NCBI GenBank assembly: GCA_003487005.1
Contig: DNFG01000094.1
Location: 1-8,193 of the forward strand
Direction: 5' to 3'
Length of the DNA: 8,193 nt
Source of the DNA: Bryobacterales bacterium
GTDB taxonomy: Bacteria; Acidobacteriota; Terriglobia; Bryobacterales; Bryobacteraceae
Part shown: positions 1 through 5,793 of the stretch, one piece after another
Layout: each line of letters starts with the position of its first letter
How positions within the stretch are numbered: the first letter of the stretch is position 1
Position numbers and translations under genes: made by a program
Notes under the pieces: model-generated
What the model was told of the DNA's origin: nothing
The model's input: only the letters and a program-made list of their open reading frames with translations
The model's database searches: none

Positions 1-44
1 CCGAAGATGGCGAGACCCCCTCCTACAGCGACTTCAGGATCCAT
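1..44 (-). CDS. 5' end of a leftward gene, cut by the window edge
   Basis: Reading leftward from an ATG at 44-42 there are 14 full codons with no stop before the window ends, giving MDPEVAVGGGLAIF. The start is supported by a perfect AGGAGG Shine-Dalgarno sequence 8 nt upstream, which is the best ribosome binding site in the window. The glycine-rich, hydrophobic stretch after a short acidic N-terminus looks like the beginning of a membrane helix. It would fit a small membrane protein such as an ATP synthase c subunit, but 14 residues cannot establish a family, so I give no product. The gene has the same orientation as the chemotaxis receptor, which ends 121 bp upstream; that gap contains a candidate promoter of its own. 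A competing rightward open frame (3-179) has no visible start and runs into the 3' end of the receptor gene, so I consider it less likely. Confidence 0.5.
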   Translation of the reverse strand, partial: MDPEVAVGGGLAIF

Positions 45-52
45 ACAAGTGT

Positions 53-58
53 CCTCCT
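53..58 (-). promoter_or_regulatory. Strong ribosome binding site (AGGAGG)
   Basis: CCTCCT on the plus strand reads AGGAGG on the minus strand, exactly complementary to the 16S rRNA anti-Shine-Dalgarno core. The spacing is 8 nt to the ATG at 44-42. It is the main support for calling a gene start at the left edge. Confidence 0.55.
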
Positions 59-65
59 AGACTGC

Positions 66-75
66 GCAAATTTGC
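66..75. repeat. 10-bp perfect palindrome GCAAATTTGC
   Basis: GCAAATTTGC is its own reverse complement and stands out as an AT-rich core in GC-rich DNA. It lies just upstream of the ribosome binding site of the leftward gene and downstream of that gene's candidate promoter, so it could be an operator or a small 5'-UTR feature. No known regulator site is recognised, and a chance occurrence is possible. Confidence 0.3.
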
Positions 76-103
76 ATCTTGGCCGGGAAAAGGCCGTTAA
101 GGC

Positions 104-132
104 AGTCTATCCGAGGAGATACAGGATGTCCA
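104..132 (-). promoter_or_regulatory. Candidate sigma-70-type promoter for the left-edge gene
   Basis: On the minus strand TGGACA (132-127, 5 of 6 matches to TTGACA) is followed after exactly 17 nt by TAGACT (109-104, 4 of 6 matches to TATAAT). Transcription would start near 97 and leave a 5' leader of about 50 nt before the ATG at 44. The region lies between the stop codon of the chemotaxis receptor gene and the next leftward start, where a promoter would be expected. It is a consensus match only. Confidence 0.3.
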
Positions 133-165
133 GAGAATTTACATTCAGGTCCGATTTGCGGCGGG

Positions 166-1602
166 TCACCTGCCGTTGACGAGAGCGGCAAGTTCGCTGG
201 AAGCCTGACTGAGGGCGACGGCCTGGGCGGATAGTTCCTCGGCTGCGGCGGCGGTCTCTTCGGCGGTGGCGTTGGTGTCCTGGGCGACGGATTCGATCTG
301 ATTGAGCGCCTGGGCGACCTGCTGAATGCCGCGGCTTTGCTCGGAGCCTCCGGCGTAGACCTCGTCGACGAGAGGTTTGATGCGGGCGCCGATTTCGATG
401 ACGGTCCGGATGGAGGATTCGACTGCTTCGACGAGAGCGACGGAGTCTCCGCTGCGGTTGGTGGATTCGCTGATGATACCGGTGATTTCCCGGGCGGCTT
501 CGGCACAGCGCTGGGCCAGGTGGCGGACCTCTTCGGCGACGACGGCGAAACCGAGGCCGGCTTCTCCGGCGCGGGCGGCTTCCACCGCGGCATTGAGAGC
601 GAGGATATTGGTCTGGAAGGCGATTTCGTCGATCACCTTGATGATGCTCTGGCTCTTGACGTTGGCGGTCTTGAGGGCGGACATCGAGGCTCGCATCTGG
701 TCGAGGGTGGAGCCGGCGGCTTCGGAGCGCTGGCGCGATTCGTCGACCATGGCGGCGGCGGAGCGGGCGCTTTCGACATTGCGCTCGACGAGCGAGCTGA
801 TTTCGACGCAGGAAGCGGAGGTTTCCTCCATGGCGGCGGCCTGGCGCGAGGAACCGCTCGAGAGCGTCTGCGAACTCTGTTCGAGGTGATTCGAGGCGGT
901 ACTGACCTCGGCGGCGCCGCTGCTGAGGCTGTTGACGAGGCGGCGCAGGGTCCGGGTGACGCTGCGAAGGGTCAGCAGGATGACAGTCAGGCCGATGAGC
1001 AGGGCGGCGCTGAAACCCGCGCCGGTGACGCGGATGGCTTCGGCGAGGCTCTCCGAAGCGGCGATGTTGTCCTGCGTGACAACGGTCATTTTCTTGCCGC
1101 TGATCTCGTTGGCGGTGGCGACCAGAACGCCGCCGAGGCGGGTCCACTCGGCGGAGGCGGGGGCATAGGCGGGGGACTCCTGCTGACCGGCGGCGATCAT
1201 CGAAGAGACCTCGTCCAGGCGCGTCGAATAGCCGCGGTAGGCTTCGCCGAGGCGCTCGACGGCGCCGCCCAATTCACCGTCGAGGCGCAGGGCTTCGAGT
1301 TCGGCGAGCGCTCTTCCGGCCTTGGCGAGCCATTCGCGGCCCGCCTCCTGACTGCCCGGGCGCTGGGTGGTCAGGAAGTAAATGAAGTGAATCCGGGCAT
1401 TCAGAATCGCCCGTTCCACCTCGATCGCTTTTTCGGCGGCGGGCATCTCCGTGCGCGCGACCTCGTCCAGGCGCGCGGAGGCGCCATTCAACTTCCAAAC
1501 ACTGACCAATCCCGCCGGTATGGCCACCAGTCCCAGTACGACAAACGCGGCCACGAGGCGCGCCGTCAAGCTCCAGTTTTGAATCGTTCCAATCATAGTC
1601 AT
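166..1602 (-). CDS. Methyl-accepting chemotaxis protein (transmembrane chemoreceptor)
   Basis: This is a 478-residue inner-membrane chemoreceptor that would sense a ligand outside the membrane and control the CheA kinase through CheW. The N-terminus has a transmembrane helix at about residues 14-36. It is followed by a roughly 155-residue external region (37-191) rich in long amphipathic helices, compatible with a four-helix-bundle sensor, and a second membrane helix at about 192-212. The cytoplasmic part carries a methylation-helix motif (Glu259-Glu260), the highly conserved signalling hairpin tip around residues 327-349 ([20 protein letters not shown]) and a second Glu-rich methylation segment near Glu448-Glu449. 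Only a short stretch of basic residues, about 213-225, lies between membrane helix 2 and the methylation helix, so a full HAMP domain seems absent. There is no C-terminal NWETF-type pentapeptide for tethering CheR. The start is either ATG 1602 or ATG 1596 two codons later; neither has a strong ribosome binding site. No other che gene is in view, so it appears to be an orphan receptor. Family assignment is secure; the ligand is unknown. Confidence 0.95.
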   Translation of the reverse strand: MTMIGTIQNWSLTARLVAAFVVLGLVAIPAGLVSVWKLNGASARLDEVARTEMPAAEKAIEVERAILNARIHFIYFLTTQRPGSQEAGREWLAKAGRALAELEALRLDGELGGAVERLGEAYRGYSTRLDEVSSMIAAGQQESPAYAPASAEWTRLGGVLVATANEISGKKMTVVTQDNIAASESLAEAIRVTGAGFSAALLIGLTVILLTLRSVTRTLRRLVNSLSSGAAEVSTASNHLEQSSQTLSSGSSRQAAAMEETSASCVEISSLVERNVESARSAAAMVDESRQRSEAAGSTLDQMRASMSALKTANVKSQSIIKVIDEIAFQTNILALNAAVEAARAGEAGLGFAVVAEEVRHLAQRCAEAAREITGIISESTNRSGDSVALVEAVESSIRTVIEIGARIKPLVDEVYAGGSEQSRGIQQVAQALNQIESVAQDTNATAEETAAAAEELSAQAVALSQASSELAALVNGR

Positions 1603-1632
1603 CCATATCGGTGAAGGACCCTGCTACGTGAA

Positions 1633-1644
1633 AGTATTTTTACT
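1633..1644. repeat. AT-rich inverted repeat AGTA-TTTT-TACT
   Basis: Four-base arms (1633-1636 and 1641-1644) flank a TTTT spacer, about 30 bp upstream of the chemoreceptor start and within the only AT-rich stretch of the intergenic region. The position suits a promoter or a regulator site for the leftward gene. The arms are short, so this may be chance. Confidence 0.2.
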
Positions 1645-1669
1645 ATTCGATGGATGAGACGTGCACACG

Positions 1670-1734
1670 CGCCCGGCATTTGCAGTGAAGCCCATGATGG
1701 CTCTTTTGTTTCAATGGGTTGGCTCGGCCGGGCG
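1670..1734 (+). ncRNA. Possible structured leader RNA (hairpin with inner stem)
   Basis: CGCCCGGC (1670-1677) pairs perfectly with GCCGGGCG (1727-1734), making an 8-bp GC-rich stem around 48-49 nt. Inside it CCCAT (1691-1695) pairs with ATGGG (1714-1718), and AG (1689-1690) can pair with CT (1723-1724) across a small bulge, leaving an 18-nt pyrimidine-rich loop. A nested arrangement of this kind, followed by a terminator-like hairpin at 1739-1758, resembles the layout of a riboswitch or attenuator leader ahead of a gene cluster. I recognise no known riboswitch class in it. Transcription across it in the rightward direction is assumed and not shown. Confidence 0.25.
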
Positions 1735-1738
1735 GATT

Positions 1739-1758
1739 CCGGAACCGGGTTCGGTTTT
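1739..1758 (+). terminator. Terminator-like hairpin with short T run
   Basis: CCG-g-AAC (1739-1745) pairs with GTTCGG (1749-1754) around a 3-nt CGG loop, with one bulged G, and is followed directly by TTTT (1755-1758) and then GT. The stem is short and the T run only four bases, so this is a weak intrinsic terminator candidate. Its place about 140 bp ahead of the LuxE-like gene would suit attenuation or the end of a small leader transcript. There is no gene immediately upstream on this strand for it to terminate. Confidence 0.25.
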
Positions 1759-1763
1759 GTGAC

Positions 1764-1777
1764 CGCGGCCGGCCGCG
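1764..1777. repeat. 14-bp perfect palindrome CGCGGCCGGCCGCG
   Basis: The sequence is identical to its reverse complement over all 14 bases and lies about 125 bp upstream of the LuxE-like start. It could bind a dimeric regulator, but in DNA this rich in G and C such palindromes also arise easily. A 10-bp palindrome GCGCCGGCGC at 1827-1836 lies close by and carries the same caveat. Confidence 0.3.
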
Positions 1778-1818
1778 CCAGTGCCCCGCGAGCGGCGGGC
1801 GGTCCGGATTTTTCGACT

Positions 1819-1848
1819 TTGCCGCGGCGCCGGCGCATCCAGGATACT
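1819..1848 (+). promoter_or_regulatory. Weak candidate promoter for the luxE-like cluster
   Basis: TTGCCG (1819-1824, 4 of 6 to TTGACA) is separated by 18 nt from GATACT (1843-1848, 4 of 6 to TATAAT). A transcript from here would start around 1855 and have a leader of about 45 nt. It is the best pair I can find close to the gene start, but the match is weak. If used, it would bypass the structured elements further upstream. Confidence 0.2.
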
Positions 1849-1854
1849 AGCCGG

Positions 1855-1881
1855 GCCATCAATGGCAGTACACTGTGTGTA
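1855..1881. repeat. Two small adjacent inverted repeats before the luxE-like start
   Basis: GCCAT-CA-ATGGC (1855-1866) and TACAC-TGT-GTGTA (1869-1881) are separated by two bases and lie between the candidate -10 element and the ribosome binding site. Two short dyads in tandem at a transcription start are typical of operator positions, but each arm is only 5 bp and I recognise no regulator. Confidence 0.25.
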
Positions 1882-1888
1882 ACCCCCT

Positions 1889-1893
1889 AAGGA
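1889..1893 (+). promoter_or_regulatory. Ribosome binding site of the luxE-like gene
   Basis: AAGGA lies 7 nt before the ATG at 1901, a normal position for a Shine-Dalgarno sequence. It supports this ATG as the start of the first gene of the rightward cluster. Confidence 0.6.
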
Positions 1894-1900
1894 TCCTTTC

Positions 1901-2998
1901 ATGGCAACCGCTCTATCCATCTCTCCCGAACTTGAACCGCGGATGGCCGCCGCGCGCGAACGTCTCGACGCCTGGACCCGCGAGATGATCGAATGGCATT
2001 TCTCGCCGGAGACCGGCGCGCCGTTCTGGCTCGACTATGCCGCGAAACTGGGCTGGGATCCGCGCAAGGAGGTCCACAACTACCAGGATCTCGACAAACT
2101 GGGCTTTTTCCAGGACGAATGGCTCCGCGGCGGGCCAGTGGAGCGCTGGATACCGCGCGGACTGGCGGGCAAGCCGATCTATGTCTTCGAGACGGGCGGA
2201 TCGACCGGAGTGCCGAAGTCGCGGATCTCGTCCGAAGACTTCCGGATCGATTACGAGCACTTCTCGACGACGCTGCCCGACGACGGCTTCCCGAAGGGCG
2301 CGGACTGGGTCCATGTCGGGCCGTCGGGTCCGCGGCGTTTGCGGCTGGCCGTGGAGCACCTGGCGCAGCACCGGGGCGGGACGTGTTTTTCGGTGGATCT
2401 GGACCCGCGCTGGGTGATCAAGCTGATCAAACGGGGCGCGATGGCAGAGGTGGAGGCGTATAAACGCCACGTGATCGACCAGGCGCTGACGATTCTGAAG
2501 GCGCACGACAGCGTGAAGTGCATGTTCACGACGCCGAAGTTGCTGGAGGCGCTGTGTGAGAGGATCAGCCTGCGGAAAGCGGGCATCCAGGGCATTTTCT
2601 GCGGGGGAACGGAGATGACGCCGCAGTGGGTCCGGTTCGCGCACGAGGAATTGCTGGAAGGGGTGGCGTTCGCGCCGACGTACGGGAACACGTTGATGGG
2701 TCTGGCGGTGTCGAGGCCGGTCCGGGCGGAGGATGACTGGGCGATTGTGTACTATCCGCCGTCGCCGCGGGCGATGGTGGAGGTGGTGGACCCGGCGAAC
2801 CCGTCGCAGGTGGTCGGCTATGGCGAGACGGGGCGGGTGCGATTGACGACGCTGACGCGGGAGTTCTTCATGCCGCGCTTCCTGGAGCGGGATGAAGCCG
2901 AGCGGGATGTGCCTTACGAGAAGTATCCGTGGGATGGAGTGCGCAATGTGCGGCCGTTCCAGAAGTTGGACAAGTCGGTGGTGGAGGGGGTGTACTAG
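1901..2998 (+). CDS. LuxE-like acyl-adenylating enzyme (acyl-protein synthetase / AMP-binding family)
   Basis: This 365-residue protein is predicted to activate a carboxylic acid, probably a fatty acid, with ATP to an acyl-adenylate for transfer to a thiol. The adenylate-forming motifs appear in order: a glycine/threonine-rich phosphate loop ETGGSTGVPKS (97-107), CGGTEM (234-239), YGNT (261-264) corresponding to the A5 motif, and GETGRVRL (308-315) followed by MPRFLERD (324-331), corresponding to A7. The protein stops soon after this, so the mobile C-terminal lid domain of ordinary acyl-CoA ligases is lacking; the length (365) agrees with LuxE proteins (about 370). Its four cysteines that I see all lie in the body of the protein, and none is near the C-terminus where LuxE carries its acyl-accepting cysteine. 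It is followed with a 1-nt overlap by a LuxC-like reductase, supporting joint work as an acid-reducing pair. The alternative is a PaaK/coenzyme F390 synthetase-like ligase. The substrate cannot be told from sequence. Confidence 0.8.
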   Translation: MATALSISPELEPRMAAARERLDAWTREMIEWHFSPETGAPFWLDYAAKLGWDPRKEVHNYQDLDKLGFFQDEWLRGGPVERWIPRGLAGKPIYVFETGGSTGVPKSRISSEDFRIDYEHFSTTLPDDGFPKGADWVHVGPSGPRRLRLAVEHLAQHRGGTCFSVDLDPRWVIKLIKRGAMAEVEAYKRHVIDQALTILKAHDSVKCMFTTPKLLEALCERISLRKAGIQGIFCGGTEMTPQWVRFAHEELLEGVAFAPTYGNTLMGLAVSRPVRAEDDWAIVYYPPSPRAMVEVVDPANPSQVVGYGETGRVRLTTLTREFFMPRFLERDEAERDVPYEKYPWDGVRNVRPFQKLDKSVVEGVY

Positions 2999-3000
2999 TG
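2983..3000 (+). promoter_or_regulatory. Ribosome binding site and overlapping TAGTG start of the luxC-like gene
   Basis: GGAGGGGG (2983-2990) precedes a GTG at 2998-3000 by 7 nt. The GTG shares its first base with the TAG stop of the previous gene. This decides the start: an in-frame ATG at 2929 would add 23 low-complexity residues inside the neighbouring gene and lacks family support. The arrangement suggests coupled translation and equal amounts of the two proteins. Confidence 0.7.
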
Positions 3001-4440
3001 CTGCACATTCCGATTCTGCGCCACGGGCGGGAGTACCGCTCGATCGACACGGCGCCGGCGGTCCATTTTCTGACGCGCGAGCCGATGGCGGAGGTCTCGC
3101 AGGCCAATTTCGGGTTGATTCGCCGGGACTTGCGGAAACAGGAGGAGGCGCGGCAGGCGCTGACCGGGTTTTCGACGCGCGAATTGATCGCGATGTGCGC
3201 GCGGGCCGGGGAGTTTTTCCTGAACGAGACTTTGCCTTTGGGCGAGGCCGGACAGTCGCCGCAGGATTACGTCGAACAGACCTCGGCGACGACCGGGATG
3301 CCGTGGGTGCTAATCCGGCGCAACATGGCGAAGGTGCATGCCATGTTCACGTCGATGGAGACGGTGCTGGCGGGGCTGACGCGAGGGCTTTCGCTCGAGG
3401 TGCTGGACCGGGGGTACTCGATGGAGGGCTCGCCGGTTTCGTTTTTCCCGCGCGGGAATTCGTTGGGGGTGGTGCTGCCGTCGAACTCGCCGGCGGTGCA
3501 TTCGCTGTGGATTCCGTCGGTGGCGCTGAAGACGCCGCTGGTGCTGAAGCCGGGGTCGGCAGAACCGTGGACGCCGATGCGTATTATCCAGGCGTTTCTG
3601 AAGGCGGGCGCGCCGCCGGAGGCGTTCTGCTACTACCCGGCGGACCATGGCGGCGCGAACGAGATTCTGCGCTCGACCGGCCGGGGGATGCTGTTCGGCG
3701 ACGTGGGCGCGGTGAAGAACTGGGCCACGGATCCGCGGATTGAACTGCACGGGCCGGGGTATTCGAAGGTCGTGATCGGCGACGACTGCATCGACGACTG
3801 GGAGAAGTACATCGACATCATCGCGCGGTCGATCGCCGATAACGGTGGGCGGTCGTGCATCAACGCCTCGGGGGTCTGGGTGACCCGGCATGGCGATGCG
3901 ATTGCGGAGGCGCTGGCTGAACGCCTGGCCGTGATCCGCCCCCGGGCCGCGGATGATCCGGAGGCCGGGATCGCGCCGTTCGCCAATCCGGAAGTGGGCC
4001 GGCGGATCAGCGGGATGGTGGACGCGGGTCTGGCGGAGGCGGGGGCGCGCGAGGTGAGCGCGAAGCATCGCGCCGGGCGTTGCGTGGAGTGGGAGGGTTG
4101 CACTTACGTTCTGCCGACGATCGTGCGTTGCGACAGTCCCGAACACCCGCTGGCGAACAAGGAATATCTGTTCCCGTTCGCGTCGGTGCTGGAGGTGGAG
4201 GAGCGCGAGATTCCGGAAGTGCTGGGGCCGACGCTGGTGGTGACGGCAATCACGCGCAACCCGGCGCTGATCAATCGCCTGCTGGCTTCGCCACACGTGG
4301 GCCGGTTGAACATCGGGGCGGTGCCGACGAACGTGATCAGTTGGGACCAGCCCCACGAAGGCAATCTGTTCGATCATTTGTACGCGCGGCGCGCGTTCCA
4401 GATGGTGGAGGAACCGGCACTGACCGGCGCTCTGAAATAG
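2998..4440 (+). CDS. LuxC-like acyl reductase (aldehyde dehydrogenase superfamily)
   Basis: The 480-residue protein, begun at GTG 2998, is predicted to reduce an activated acyl group to an aldehyde with a nicotinamide cofactor through an acyl-cysteine intermediate. It has the aldehyde dehydrogenase fold signature in order: a cofactor-binding segment LPSNSPAVHSLW followed by VLKPGSAEPWTP (Lys184), the segment IELHGPGYSKVVIGDD containing Glu249 where the family's catalytic base lies, and GGRSCINASG containing the likely nucleophile Cys287. LuxC of Vibrio harveyi is acylated at Cys286 and is also about 480 residues long. The stretch YYPADHGG followed by FGDVGAVKNWA resembles the LuxC pattern YWPHQG...WGGPDAINWA. 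The C-terminal segment EYLFPFASVLEVEE matches the region after the catalytic core in aldehyde dehydrogenases. It is therefore LuxC-like, possibly intermediate between LuxC and classical aldehyde dehydrogenases. Its LuxE-like neighbour would supply the acyl group. Direction of catalysis (reduction rather than oxidation) is inferred from this context. Confidence 0.8.
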   Translation: MLHIPILRHGREYRSIDTAPAVHFLTREPMAEVSQANFGLIRRDLRKQEEARQALTGFSTRELIAMCARAGEFFLNETLPLGEAGQSPQDYVEQTSATTGMPWVLIRRNMAKVHAMFTSMETVLAGLTRGLSLEVLDRGYSMEGSPVSFFPRGNSLGVVLPSNSPAVHSLWIPSVALKTPLVLKPGSAEPWTPMRIIQAFLKAGAPPEAFCYYPADHGGANEILRSTGRGMLFGDVGAVKNWATDPRIELHGPGYSKVVIGDDCIDDWEKYIDIIARSIADNGGRSCINASGVWVTRHGDAIAEALAERLAVIRPRAADDPEAGIAPFANPEVGRRISGMVDAGLAEAGAREVSAKHRAGRCVEWEGCTYVLPTIVRCDSPEHPLANKEYLFPFASVLEVEEREIPEVLGPTLVVTAITRNPALINRLLASPHVGRLNIGAVPTNVISWDQPHEGNLFDHLYARRAFQMVEEPALTGALK

Positions 4441-4446
4441 ACCGTT

Positions 4447-5757
4447 ATGAAGATCCTCTCGCTGACTGCCGGGGCCGCGAACATGTATTGCGGCTCCTGT
4501 CTGCGCGATAACGCGCTGGCGGGCGAGTTGATCCGCCAGGGGCATGAAGTGACGCTCATGCCCGTCTACACACCGACGAAAACCGATGAAAACAACGCTT
4601 CCAGCCGCACAAAAGTGCTGTTTGGGGGCATTTCGGTGTACTTGCAGCAGAATTCCGCGCTGTTTCGCCATACACCGTGGCTGCTGGACCGGCTTTGGGA
4701 TGGCCGCTGGGCGCTGGAGGCGGCGGCGCGGCGGTCCATCGACGTGAATCCGAAGTTTCTGGGGGAGATGACCGTTTCGATGCTCGAAGGCCGGAGCGGG
4801 CGGCTGATGAAGGAGTTCCGGAAGTTCGAGCGCTGGCTGCGGGACCAACCCCGGCCGGACATCATCAATCTGCCGAACGCGCTGCTGATTTCGATCGCGC
4901 CATCGATCAAGGAGGTGTACGACGGCCCGGTGACGGTGACGATGCAGGGCGAGGACCTGTTTCTGGACCAGTTACTCGAGCCATACCAGTCGCAGGCGCG
5001 GGAGTTGATCCGCGAACACGCCGGGGCGGTGGACGGATTTATCTCGATCAGTGACTGGTACGCCGATCACATGGCGGGGTATCTGGACCTGCCGCGGGCG
5101 CGGGTCCACACAACGCCGCTCGGATTGCGCGCGGAGGACTTCACGCGGGCTCCGGAGCGGGACGACGGGGTGTTTCGCGTGGGCTATCTGGCGCGGATTG
5201 CGCCGGAGAAGGGGTTGCACCTGCTGGCGGAGGCGTGGCGCGAGTTCCGGGGGCGGTACACCGGGCCCGCGCGTTTGGAAGCGGCAGGGTATCTGGCGCC
5301 GGAGCACCAGGGCTATTTGTCGTCGATCGAAGCGCAATTGGCGGACTGGGGTCTGGGCGGGGACTTCCGGTATCTGGGCGAACTGGGGCGGATCGAGAAG
5401 CTGAAGTATCTGTCTTCGCTGGACGCCTTCTGTGTGCCGCCGGTCTACGACGATCCGAAGGGGTTGTATCTGCTGGAGGCGATGGCGAGCGGGGTGCCGG
5501 TGGTGGCGCCGGCGCGGGGGGCGCTGCTGGAGCACGTGGATGCGTGCGAAGGCGGTTTGCTGGTGGCTCCGGACGACGCGCCGGCGATCGCCGACGCGCT
5601 GCTGGAACTGGCGGAGAACCCGGTCCGGGCGCGGGCGCTGGGGGCTTCCGGGCATTTGGGGGTGGCCCAGCAGCGGTCACTGCAGACGATGGCGCGGCGG
5701 ACCCTGGCGGTCTATCACTCGCTGATCAGCCCGCGGGCGGCAGCGGCGCCTGCCTAG
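4447..5757 (+). CDS. Glycosyltransferase, GT-B fold, family 4 type
   Basis: This 436-residue cytoplasmic or membrane-associated enzyme is predicted to transfer a sugar from a nucleotide-sugar donor to an unknown acceptor. The N-terminal half starts with a Rossmann-type strand and glycine-rich turn (MKILSLTAGAANMYCGSC). It is typical of the acceptor domain and carries a CxxC pair (Cys15, Cys18), which is unusual in this position. The donor domain begins near FRVGYLARIAPEKGLHLL, the usual R...KG motif. The signature of retaining family-4 enzymes, E-x7-E, appears as Asp336-x7-Glu344 in DPKGLYLLEAMASGVPVV, so the first acid is Asp. Length is normal. It starts 6 nt after the luxC-like stop without a clear ribosome binding site, suggesting translational coupling, and precedes an ABC transporter. 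I recall close relatives in Planctomycetota and Acidobacteriota with the same YCGSCLRDN start, but this is memory and not a search. Acceptor and donor are unknown. Confidence 0.88.
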   Translation: MKILSLTAGAANMYCGSCLRDNALAGELIRQGHEVTLMPVYTPTKTDENNASSRTKVLFGGISVYLQQNSALFRHTPWLLDRLWDGRWALEAAARRSIDVNPKFLGEMTVSMLEGRSGRLMKEFRKFERWLRDQPRPDIINLPNALLISIAPSIKEVYDGPVTVTMQGEDLFLDQLLEPYQSQARELIREHAGAVDGFISISDWYADHMAGYLDLPRARVHTTPLGLRAEDFTRAPERDDGVFRVGYLARIAPEKGLHLLAEAWREFRGRYTGPARLEAAGYLAPEHQGYLSSIEAQLADWGLGGDFRYLGELGRIEKLKYLSSLDAFCVPPVYDDPKGLYLLEAMASGVPVVAPARGALLEHVDACEGGLLVAPDDAPAIADALLELAENPVRARALGASGHLGVAQQRSLQTMARRTLAVYHSLISPRAAAAPA

Positions 5758-5793
5758 TGTGCTGCAATGGGAGTCCGGGGTTGATTCGCCGAC

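Larger units (their letters stand above)
1603..1900. other. Divergent intergenic region, rich in inverted repeats
   Basis: These 298 bp separate the leftward chemoreceptor gene from the rightward LuxE-like cluster, so promoters for both directions should lie here. The receptor-proximal part (about 1627-1650) is the only AT-rich tract and probably contains the leftward core promoter, though no clear -35/-10 pair is visible. The middle and right parts carry several inverted repeats, listed separately. Short open frames in both directions cross this region, but none has a ribosome binding site or recognisable protein features, so I call no gene here. Confidence 0.6.

Noticed and set aside
80..96. 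GGCC-GGGAAAA-GGCC hairpin downstream of the chemoreceptor gene
   Set aside because: The stem is only 4 bp and no T run follows on the minus strand, so I do not call it a terminator.
3..179. Rightward open frame from the left edge to a TGA at 177-179
   Set aside because: No start is visible, codon usage loses its GC-third bias after the first dozen codons, and it overlaps the 3' end of the chemoreceptor gene. A leftward start with a perfect ribosome binding site explains the edge better, though the first codons could still be the tail of a gene.
1603..1610. ACCGATAT on the minus strand just before the chemoreceptor start, similar to the flagellar sigma-28 -10 element (GCCGATAA)
   Set aside because: There is no TAAA-type -35 element 15 nt upstream, and the site abuts the start codon, which would leave no room for a ribosome binding site.
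337..1614. Long rightward open frame (425 codons) across the chemoreceptor gene
   Set aside because: Its product is a glycine/aspartate/alanine-rich low-complexity sequence with no recognisable motifs. It lies antisense to a gene with unmistakable chemoreceptor motifs and arises from GC-rich codon usage.
1654..1890. Small rightward open frame (78 codons) in the intergenic region
   Set aside because: It has no ribosome binding site, no recognisable protein features, and runs through the inverted repeats and candidate promoter of the next gene.
1901..4440. Possibility that the LuxE-like and LuxC-like genes mark a bioluminescence operon
   Set aside because: No luxA, luxB or luxD homologue is present in the window, and the following genes encode a glycosyltransferase and a transporter; the pair is better read as an acid-to-aldehyde module used elsewhere.
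3310..4848. Long leftward open frame (512 codons) opposite the luxC-like and glycosyltransferase genes
   Set aside because: The product is dominated by Arg, Pro and His with no family features, and it spans two well-supported genes on the other strand. It is a composition artefact.
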